A stretch of 39,735 nt of DNA from Pseudoalteromonas sp. 0303 (GTDB taxonomy: Bacteria; Pseudomonadota; Gammaproteobacteria; Enterobacterales; Alteromonadaceae). Positions 9,652 through 15,800 of this stretch are shown piece after piece. The stretch is taken from positions 1 to 39,735 of the forward strand of contig NZ_JABVXF010000038.1 in the NCBI RefSeq assembly GCF_013349995.1, read 5' to 3'. Numbering within the stretch: the stretch's first letter is position 1; each line of letters starts with the position of its first letter. The translations under genes and the position numbers were made by a program. The notes beneath the pieces were generated by a model. That model was not told the DNA's origin. It worked only from the letters and a program-made list of their open reading frames with translations, and made no database searches.

Positions 9652-10410
9652 TCACTTAGAAACTAAAACAGCTTCATTTTTAGTTCCTTTGACAACTTCA
9701 ATTTTTCTATTCCTTTGTAACCTTTCAAACTTTTGAATCCGGCCTTGCTCTATGTCATAAGCGCTATGCACAATCACAGAAACATTATCTTCGAAGCTGA
9801 TTCCAGCAAGCGAATATACATCTTTTGGTAAGACAGCTAATACAAGAGAAGTGTTGCTAGCACTGCTTGACGAACTTGAAGCTGTATCAAGAGGGCTTTT
9901 TGAAGCCGGACTAGTTGGTGATTTAGATACACCAATTAACTGGACATCTGCTGCTACAGTTCTAACCACTCCTTGAGTTTTAGCTACGATATCAAGCCTA
10001 TCTCCTTTATGAATTCGAGATAAAGGAATATCTAAACTTGGTAGTTTAAGAGTGTAAAGAACTCGACCAGCAGGGATTGCTTCTGATAAGCTTTTTCTAG
10101 TTGCTCTCACTAAGTCAGCATCAAAAATTAACTGCTGCTGGTTTTTATTTACAGCTAATTTTTTGCCAATTAGTGATCGAGGGTTTTGTATAGATAAAGA
10201 TAAATTTGGAAATTTGCTTTTATCTAATTGAATTTGTGTAACATCATGGACCGTAATAACTTGACCAGCAGATAAATTCTTATTCGTTGTCCAAGCTGAG
10301 ATTTGATCTTCTGAATTTACTTGTCTAACACCTATGGCTGAAGCGAGCATGCCTGAAGTTAATAGTAAAGTCATGGCAGCTGTTGTAGCTCCTTTATGCT
10401 TTGTTTTCAT
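9652..10410 (-). CDS. cpaB: CpaB/RcpC pilus assembly protein
   Basis: The 252-residue protein has an N-terminal signal or anchor (TTAAMTLLLTSGMLASAIGV). A SAF/CpaB-like core follows (AGQVITVHDVTQIQLDKSKFP, then the RVLYTLKLPSLDIPLSRIHKGDRLDIVA stretch), then a Ser-rich linker and a short C-terminal domain. CpaB/RcpC proteins act in the periplasm with the secretin. GGAGGTG lies 4-7 bases before the ATG. It is separated from the pilin gene by a strong hairpin. Confidence 0.9.
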   Translation of the reverse strand: MKTKHKGATTAAMTLLLTSGMLASAIGVRQVNSEDQISAWTTNKNLSAGQVITVHDVTQIQLDKSKFPNLSLSIQNPRSLIGKKLAVNKNQQQLIFDADLVRATRKSLSEAIPAGRVLYTLKLPSLDIPLSRIHKGDRLDIVAKTQGVVRTVAADVQLIGVSKSPTSPASKSPLDTASSSSSSASNTSLVLAVLPKDVYSLAGISFEDNVSVIVHSAYDIEQGRIQKFERLQRNRKIEVVKGTKNEAVLVSK

Positions 10411-10429
10411 GATGCACCTCCAAAGAAAC

Positions 10430-10454
10430 TCACTGCCACCCTTTGTGGCAGTGA
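10430..10454 (-). terminator. Attenuator-like hairpin between pilin and cpaB
   Basis: A perfect 10-bp inverted repeat (TCACTGCCAC / GTGGCAGTGA) with a 5-base loop lies just after the pilin stop. On the minus strand it is followed only by the weak run GTTTCTTT, so termination should be partial. Such hairpins after a major pilin gene commonly stabilise the pilin message or reduce read-through, giving more pilin than assembly proteins. Confidence 0.7.
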
Positions 10455-10464
10455 CTATATAGGT

Positions 10465-10854
10465 TTAATTACCAAGAGAGCCACCCGCAGCAGTTCGAGT
10501 TGCAGCGTCACCACTTGGAGTCGCACTAATAAGTGCTGCACTTTCACTAAAGTCAGAGGCAACAAAGGTAAATGACGATTCATCACCTGCGTATACATCA
10601 ACTGAATCGATAAATGCTGAACCAGATACTTCTGCAGTTCCTTCAGCATTGATAAGTCCATCGAATGCGTAACTTTGGTCAAGAGCTCCGATTGCTTCAG
10701 CTACATCCTCTAGCTCACTTGTTACAGAGTCTCTTAAAGTAGAGAGCCCAATAACTAAAGCTGCAACCATTGATGTTGATAGGATGATTAGCTCTGAAGT
10801 TAATACAAAACCTTTTTGTTTTTTACCGTTTAGATTGTTTAATGATTTTTTCAT
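10465..10854 (-). CDS. Flp/Tad-like major pilin precursor
   Basis: The precursor has 129 residues. A basic leader ending KKQKG is followed by FVLTSELIILSTSMVAALVIGL, a prepilin-type helix, and a short Ser/Ala/Asp-rich C-terminal domain. The Glu falls at +6 after the presumed Gly cleavage site, not the usual +5. The start is ATG 10854, with AAGGTG about 6 bases upstream; a GTG three codons further up is inside that ribosome site. It is first in the operon with its own sigma-54 promoter candidate, as expected for the major subunit. It is longer than canonical Flp pilins. Confidence 0.82.
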   Translation of the reverse strand: MKKSLNNLNGKKQKGFVLTSELIILSTSMVAALVIGLSTLRDSVTSELEDVAEAIGALDQSYAFDGLINAEGTAEVSGSAFIDSVDVYAGDESSFTFVASDFSESAALISATPSGDAATRTAAGGSLGN

Positions 10855-10899
10855 TTTGATCACCTTTAGAATTTAAGAGCTTTTGCTCACTTTAACTAA

Positions 10900-10915
10900 A
10901 GCTAAAAGCATGCCA
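10900..10915 (-). promoter_or_regulatory. Sigma-54 promoter candidate for the pilin operon
   Basis: The minus strand reads TGGCATGCTTTTAGCT. It matches the sigma-54 pattern TGGCAYR-N4-TTGCW with the exact GG-N10-GC spacing and one mismatch in the -12 element (TAGC). It lies 45 bases before the pilin start. A sigma-54 activator is encoded at the end of the same operon. Confidence 0.72.
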
Positions 10916-10974
10916 AAAAATAAAACCTTAAAATACAATATGTTAACTTTATCTTGGTATTGAAATTCTAAAGT

Positions 10975-11007
10975 GATTTGCAAAATGCAAATCAAAAATG
11001 AAAATCA
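10975..11007 (-). promoter_or_regulatory. Putative activator-binding site upstream of the pilin promoter
   Basis: A perfect dyad GATTTGCA-AAA-TGCAAATC (10975-10993) is followed by TGAAAATCA at 10999-11007, about 84 bp upstream of the -24 element. The TGAAAATCA word recurs upstream of the other two sigma-54 promoter candidates of this locus, as expected for an enhancer site of one activator. Confidence 0.6.
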
Positions 11008-11218
11008 GGCTGGTAACTGTATATAACTCAAGTACAAATTTTTATATTATTATTGGAGGGTCTTATCTAAGGGTTTTGATATGGAAGTATGAGAATTACT
11101 CCAATTTGAAAAGGCCAAAACAATGATCATATGTGGACTGGTCATCGATGCTGCTTCGCGTCGTTCAATGTGTTTCTCGGAAATTTTGATAACACTAGCT
11201 TGTGTATTATTCAATCAA
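11008..11218. other. Spacer between pilin control region and IS element
   Basis: I see no gene here. The stretch separates the putative activator site from the IS605-type element and may include part of the IS right end, whose exact cleavage point could not be fixed. Confidence 0.4.
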
Positions 11219-11238
11219 AAAGGCCACATGGTGAACTA

Positions 11239-11270
11239 CCCAGCGACATCGCTTCGCTCTGATCACTGGG
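11239..11270 (-). repeat. IS605-type subterminal hairpin, tnpB side (right end)
   Basis: A 5-bp stem CCCAG/CTGGG encloses a 22-base loop. The loop matches the loop of the opposite-end hairpin at 18 of 22 positions and has the same length. Y1 transposases recognise such hairpins. The guide (omega/re) RNA of the TnpB nuclease would be expected to run from the tnpB 3' end through this hairpin on the minus strand. Confidence 0.75.
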
Positions 11271-11292
11271 CTTCTACAGTCTAGCTTAACGG

Positions 11293-12519
11293 CTAGGCTG
11301 CTTCTTTTTTCTCAGATCCAAAATCCAACTTCGATAATTCGAAGACTTTCGTTTTAACGGATTGTTTCTCCTGAGATACGGGTGCTACCCTTGCGACGAT
11401 TCCAGCCGCAATTAAATCTAATTCACCTGTCTTTTCTATGCTCTTAGCCGACGATAGATCACGGTTTTGATACGTTCCGCAAGCTACACAAGTGAAATAC
11501 CTATCGTTCAATGTTAAAACATGGTTTTGGCCGCACTCTGAGCAGATCCCAGTGGACTTCTCAAATCGACCAATTTCGTGATACAACTTACCCTCTAACT
11601 CAGCTTTGTATTTTGAAAGCTGAGTTATCAGCCCCATTACGTTATCGGCAACCATGCTGCCATTGAACTTTTGCATCGCTTTTACGTTTAAATCTTCAAA
11701 ACACGCTATATCAGTTTCATTGATTATCTGTCGTGAAATTTTGTGTGCAAAGTCGAGCCTTTGCCTTGAGATTTTACCGTGTAGTTTATTGATGCGTTGT
11801 TTAGTTTTGTGCCAACGATTTGAGCCTTTGGTTCGACGCGCAAGCTGGCGTTGCAATTGATTTAGCTTCTCTTTTGACTGTTTTAAAAACTTCGGATTAT
11901 CGGCCACAAATCCGTTCGAACCAACAACCGTTTGCTTTGAGTTGATATCAAAACCAGTGATCTTTTCCAAAACCTGTTTAGCCGTTTTACACTCCACCTC
12001 CTGTGTGATGCTGCATCCCCACTTTCCGTGACGATATTGAATGGTTACGGTCTTAATTTTGCTCGCAAGTCCACGATGCAAAACGATTGGCACTTTGCCG
12101 ACCTTTGGGATGCTTATAGCGTCATTTTCAATTCGAATACAGTTGGAATTATTGACCGCTCGGAAGCTATCATTGTGAAGCCGCTTCCTTTTGTAGGAAA
12201 CTTTGTGCTTTGGAAAATGCTGCAAACGACCTTTAGAAAATGCATTCTTCATCGCTGTTTCCAAGTCGCGAGCAACCTGCTGAGCAGCAGCAGAATCAAA
12301 CGCTTTAATCCAGCTAAATTCCTCGAATGGCTTAATTTCCTTGAGGAGAGAAGCCATATCTTTGTAAAACAGGAATGTTTTATCGTATTCATAACGACGC
12401 ATATTTTCAGACAACAACAGATTCCAAATGCCACGAGCTGTTGCACCAAACTCAATGAGCTTAACTTCTTGTTCTGGCGTAGGGTTTAGCCTGTAGTTGT
12501 ATCTGAGCGTCTTTTTCAT
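11293..12519 (-). CDS. tnpB: TnpB, RNA-guided nuclease of IS605-type element
   Basis: The 408-residue protein has an OrfB N-terminal domain, a RuvC-like core and a zinc finger. The candidate RuvC triad is complete: Asp191 (in GFDINSK), Glu275 (in CFEDLNV) and Asp354 (in QNRDLSSA). The zinc ligands are Cys326, Cys329, Cys344 and Cys347. TnpB proteins are omega-RNA-guided endonucleases that help the IS persist by cutting sites it has left. Its third RuvC motif (NRDLSSAKSI) departs from the common DRDxNAAxNI. The gene is divergent from tnpA with a 38-base gap. Confidence 0.95.
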   Translation of the reverse strand: MKKTLRYNYRLNPTPEQEVKLIEFGATARGIWNLLLSENMRRYEYDKTFLFYKDMASLLKEIKPFEEFSWIKAFDSAAAQQVARDLETAMKNAFSKGRLQHFPKHKVSYKRKRLHNDSFRAVNNSNCIRIENDAISIPKVGKVPIVLHRGLASKIKTVTIQYRHGKWGCSITQEVECKTAKQVLEKITGFDINSKQTVVGSNGFVADNPKFLKQSKEKLNQLQRQLARRTKGSNRWHKTKQRINKLHGKISRQRLDFAHKISRQIINETDIACFEDLNVKAMQKFNGSMVADNVMGLITQLSKYKAELEGKLYHEIGRFEKSTGICSECGQNHVLTLNDRYFTCVACGTYQNRDLSSAKSIEKTGELDLIAAGIVARVAPVSQEKQSVKTKVFELSKLDFGSEKKEAA

Positions 12520-12557
12520 ATACTGTATAGACTACTGTATAAGGCCAAGTTGTCAAG

Positions 12558-12953
12558 ATGGAATATGAAACTAAATCTCACTGCAAATATCTAATTGCGC
12601 TTCATCTAATTTTGGTGGTTAAGTACAGAAAACCTCTGCTAAACGGAAGGCTGGGTGAGTTTGTAAAGAAAACGGTTTTCGATGTTTCTCTATCATCTGA
12701 CTTTAGGATCGAAGAGGTTGAGATAGACAAAGATCACATTCATATGCTGATTACAATCGGCACTCGATATTCAGTAGGCCAGCACGCAAGGAGGATTAAG
12801 CAAGCGACAACCGCTAAAATCTGGAAATCATTTCCTTATCTGAAAAACCAATTTTGGAAAGAGAAAACATTTTGGTCTGATGGGTACTTTGTGTGTTCTG
12901 TAGGGAATGCAAGCGCAGAGACTATACGAAAATATATCCAAGAGCAGGGGTGA
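12558..12953 (+). CDS. tnpA: TnpA, Y1 HUH transposase of IS200/IS605 family
   Basis: The 131-residue protein keeps the family opening SHCKYLI...VKYRKPLL, the metal-binding HUH pair His60-Ile-His62 (in DKDHIHMLI), and the nucleophile Tyr126 in AETIRKYIQEQ. It catalyses single-strand peel-and-paste transposition as a dimer. Length is typical to slightly short for the family. Confidence 0.95.
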   Translation: MEYETKSHCKYLIALHLILVVKYRKPLLNGRLGEFVKKTVFDVSLSSDFRIEEVEIDKDHIHMLITIGTRYSVGQHARRIKQATTAKIWKSFPYLKNQFWKEKTFWSDGYFVCSVGNASAETIRKYIQEQG

Positions 12954-12964
12954 CACTGATTCAT

Positions 12965-12996
12965 CCCCGCGACATCACTTTGTTCTTATCACGGGG
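12965..12996 (-). repeat. IS605-type subterminal hairpin, tnpA side (left end)
   Basis: A 5-bp stem CCCCG/CGGGG encloses a 22-base loop related to that of the tnpB-side hairpin. It starts 11 bases after the tnpA stop codon. Confidence 0.72.
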
Positions 12997-13077
12997 TTTT
13001 CTCGGTGAGTTTAGATAAATAATTATCGTGTGGCCTTTAATAGTCAGTGAGTTTTTCAGTAATATGCTTTACACATA

Positions 13078-13746
13078 TCAACAAACCATGTTGATGCTAA
13101 GCCTACTACGGTTATGAATCGATTGCTCATAGCTTGCATCATACTCCAAAGACTTCGCATAATAATTACATGCCTTCTTAATGTCCTTTTGCTTTTCAGA
13201 GATTAGCGCTAGATTGTAATAGTATAGTGGGTAACTCAGCCCTGTACTTTTTGAGATATCTAAGTATTTTCCTGCAGCAATATAATCTCCCTTAGCATAA
13301 TATATGGCGGCCAATTGCGCATAAACCTTAGGCTGGGCACCATACAATTTCAAAGCTTTATCTGACAAACTAACTGCACGGTTCAGGTTGTTTTTTAAAA
13401 TATTTAACTCAATAGCCATCATAAGAGATATCAATTGAGGCTTATTTTGATTTACAAGCTTATTTAAGGTGTAGTTTGCCTGGTCGTTCTTTCCTGATTT
13501 CAATAATAAGTTTGCGTGAACTAAGTTTATATCGTCATTATCAGGGTGAGATAAAAGTAACTGGTTAATCTCCCTTATTGCTCCATCGCAGTCAGACTTC
13601 CCATCAATACAATTGAGCCCTGATCTATTTAAGCCATGCTTCTGTACAATTTTTTTCAACTGTAAATTGGGATTAACATATTCTACATAATCAACGTTAG
13701 CACAAGAGCACAATAAAATAGAACTTAAAATTATTAAGGCTTTCAT
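13078..13746 (-). CDS. tadD: TadD-like TPR lipoprotein
   Basis: The 222-residue protein has a lipoprotein signal (LIILSSILLCSC, with Cys15 as probable acylation site) and tetratricopeptide-like helices from about residue 55 onward. TadD proteins are TPR lipoproteins thought to help secretin assembly. Its ATG overlaps the secretin stop (ATGA). It is the last gene of the secretin unit; the IS element begins about 40 bases downstream. Confidence 0.85.
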   Translation of the reverse strand: MKALIILSSILLCSCANVDYVEYVNPNLQLKKIVQKHGLNRSGLNCIDGKSDCDGAIREINQLLLSHPDNDDINLVHANLLLKSGKNDQANYTLNKLVNQNKPQLISLMMAIELNILKNNLNRAVSLSDKALKLYGAQPKVYAQLAAIYYAKGDYIAAGKYLDISKSTGLSYPLYYYNLALISEKQKDIKKACNYYAKSLEYDASYEQSIHNRSRLSINMVC

Positions 13747-15668
13747 AATACATTCTCCTCAAGGAAACTCTGAAAAAGATTATCTAGGCTTGGCGATATC
13801 CATTCAGACATATCATTAACTTGTTGTCTTACTATGCTGGGGGTAACTACAATTACCAACTCTCGATTATTTTCACTGTTACTGTTCGTCTCTGATAATT
13901 TACCGAATAGACTCTTTCCATCCTTTCCTGGTACAAAATCATGACTTGAATTATTATCATTATTTATTAATCCAGCTATGACTATAGGCTGTCCATCATT
14001 TAGCCTTGTTGAAGTCTGAAGACTACGTGTATTGAATGCGCTACTATTTAAGCTACTTCCTGTACTTTGAGCGATTTGCGATGTCAAAACTGTATCCGGT
14101 AGTGAAATAACAGGATTCAAATCTAGAGTGATTCTATCTTTATCATCAACTAGAGCTCTTACACTTAACTCAACACCGAAAGATTTGAATTCAGTTCCAC
14201 TAAATACTGAGCTACTATTACCTTGCTGATTTGCTGTGATCCCAGAGGGACTAAAACTAGTTGGTACTGGCACCTCTCCACCGACTTTGAATATTGCACT
14301 TTCTCCAGATAACACGGTTATACTAGGCCTTGAAAGCGTTTTAGAAATACCTTGCTGTTCAAGTAACGAAAATAGCATGTCTATTGCAAACTGAGATGTA
14401 GAAAACTGAAGGTTATTGGTCAACTGCCCACCAACAAGTTGCAATGCATTTTCGATTGTAGCAGCGCCGTTTTCCCTTTCTGTTAAACCAGCTAATGTAA
14501 AAAGCCCATTATCACTATATCCTTTTGAAACAACACTTAGGTCTGGTCGCCATTGCTTTAGTTTTCTCTGGTTAACTTCATATAACTGAACAGAAACCCT
14601 AACTTGTGGTAAATCCTCCACCTCAATTGTTGAAAGTACTCGTCCACCGGCTAATGAGAGTAATGTTGCACGAGCAATATTAGACTTCACATTACTCATC
14701 TCAAATTGATTTTCTCCCCCTGACATTAATGAACCTGACTCATTCGCTAAGACTTTTATTTCCGCCTCTTCACTTTGATCAATGCTTTGCTGAGGCGATA
14801 ATTGCGCTGAATTTAACTGTTGCCTAGGTAAATCCTGCTCGCCTTTAAACAAGGTATTTATTGAATTGAGTAAACGAACAAGTCGGATTTGATTTTTAAC
14901 CTTACCAGAGAGTAAAAAAACATCTTTATCATCATCTAGAATTGAGTTAGCTGATAGGCGCTTTACATTTACATTTTCTTCATTCAAAGACTTTATTACT
15001 TCTGCTATTTTATCCTCTTTTGCTTTTGGGACCTCACTAACCTTAATCAAATTAATAATAGCTACTTTACTAGTTTGATTACTTATTCCATTAGATATAG
15101 CACCTAAACCTTGAAGTCGTTGCGATAGATTTTGGAGTACACTTTGATTAGGATCACCGCCTAAGACAGGTTGTGAAGTTTGAGAGCTTGAAGACGCATA
15201 TAAGTAATTCTTCGCAGCAGTATAAGCTGCATGCCTATAACTCTCCGTAGGAACCGTGCCCCTAATCACAATTGCATGCCTGTCAGGTGCAATGGCCAAT
15301 TGAAGAGCAGGGTGAATATCCTTTATAGCATTTTCAAGAACACTGTAGTCTTCTGTTACTCCAAGTAAAAAAGTTTCTGAATTATTGTTGTCATACCAGA
15401 CTATCATTGATGTTCTACCTAGCCTCTTAGCTAGGATAAGTAACTCACGGCCACCAACAACATTTACATCTAGTGTATTTTCATTCCCGACAGCTACTCT
15501 TTGAATATCCCGATTAAAAACAAATCGGGTATGTGTCCATTTTACTAGGTTAGAGACTTCCTTAATTCTTTTTCCGTCAGCACTTTCAATATAATTTAAA
15601 CTACTCTCAGAGGAGAAAAGCGAAGATGAAAAGAAAATAAATATAATAGCGACGTTTCGAGCAATCAT
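13743..15668 (-). CDS. rcpA: RcpA/CpaC outer-membrane secretin
   Basis: The 641-residue protein begins with a signal peptide (NVAIIFIFFSSSLFSSES). An N-terminal pilus-secretin domain follows (VAVGNENTLDVNVVGGRELLILAKRLGRTSMIVW), then a long middle region and the secretin domain (SRPSITVLSGESAIFKVGGEVPVP, then LDLNPVISLPD and RELVIVVTPSIV). It should form the outer-membrane channel for the pilus. The middle region is longer than in compact CpaC proteins. GAGGG lies before the ATG, directly after a small hairpin. Confidence 0.94.
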   Translation of the reverse strand: MIARNVAIIFIFFSSSLFSSESSLNYIESADGKRIKEVSNLVKWTHTRFVFNRDIQRVAVGNENTLDVNVVGGRELLILAKRLGRTSMIVWYDNNNSETFLLGVTEDYSVLENAIKDIHPALQLAIAPDRHAIVIRGTVPTESYRHAAYTAAKNYLYASSSSQTSQPVLGGDPNQSVLQNLSQRLQGLGAISNGISNQTSKVAIINLIKVSEVPKAKEDKIAEVIKSLNEENVNVKRLSANSILDDDKDVFLLSGKVKNQIRLVRLLNSINTLFKGEQDLPRQQLNSAQLSPQQSIDQSEEAEIKVLANESGSLMSGGENQFEMSNVKSNIARATLLSLAGGRVLSTIEVEDLPQVRVSVQLYEVNQRKLKQWRPDLSVVSKGYSDNGLFTLAGLTERENGAATIENALQLVGGQLTNNLQFSTSQFAIDMLFSLLEQQGISKTLSRPSITVLSGESAIFKVGGEVPVPTSFSPSGITANQQGNSSSVFSGTEFKSFGVELSVRALVDDKDRITLDLNPVISLPDTVLTSQIAQSTGSSLNSSAFNTRSLQTSTRLNDGQPIVIAGLINNDNNSSHDFVPGKDGKSLFGKLSETNSNSENNRELVIVVTPSIVRQQVNDMSEWISPSLDNLFQSFLEENVL

Positions 15669-15679
15669 TTTAACACCCT

Positions 15680-15700
15680 CATAACTTGTGATAAGTTATG
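15680..15700 (-). promoter_or_regulatory. Palindrome in the 5' leader of the secretin gene
   Basis: CATAACTT-GTGAT-AAGTTATG is a perfect 8-bp inverted repeat between the sigma-54 promoter candidate and the ribosome site. In the transcript it would fold immediately upstream of GAGGG, so it could affect translation or be an operator. Confidence 0.5.
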
Positions 15701-15704
15701 TAGA

Positions 15705-15720
15705 TGCAAGAAGCAAACCC
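15705..15720 (-). promoter_or_regulatory. Sigma-54 promoter candidate for the secretin-tadD unit
   Basis: The minus strand reads GGGTTTGCTTCTTGCA, with GG-N10-GC spacing and a perfect TTGCA at -12; the -24 element is weaker. It lies 36 bases before the secretin start and is preceded by a TGAAAATCA element. Confidence 0.68.
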
Positions 15721-15778
15721 AAAAATAACCAAATAATTACAAATAGTTATAATTACTCATGCGCTTCATTACTATTAT

Positions 15779-15800
15779 GCTTCGCAAAATGAAAATCAAA
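15779..15800 (-). promoter_or_regulatory. Putative activator-binding site upstream of the secretin promoter
   Basis: This 22-base segment matches 20 of 22 bases in the right half of the large palindrome at 20171-20209 and contains TGAAAATCA (15790-15798), about 70 bp upstream of the -24 element. It abuts the stop codon of the hybrid kinase gene. Confidence 0.62.

Larger units (their letters stand above)
11219..13038. mobile_element. IS200/IS605-family insertion sequence (IS605-type, tnpA and tnpB divergent)
   Basis: The element carries divergent tnpA (+) and tnpB (-) and a subterminal hairpin at each end. The two hairpins lie in the same orientation, as the family requires. Limits are set by the outermost shared word, AAAGGCCACA at 11219-11228 and its inverse TGTGGCCTTT at 13029-13038; the true single-strand cleavage sites may differ by tens of bases. 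It lies between tadD and the pilin operon and leaves both, and the pilin control region, intact. Both proteins keep their catalytic residues, so it may be active. Confidence 0.85.

Noticed and set aside
10455..10682. Alternative frame overlapping the pilin gene
   Set aside because: Shadow of the pilin gene; it is repetitive in Leu and Val and has no start signal.
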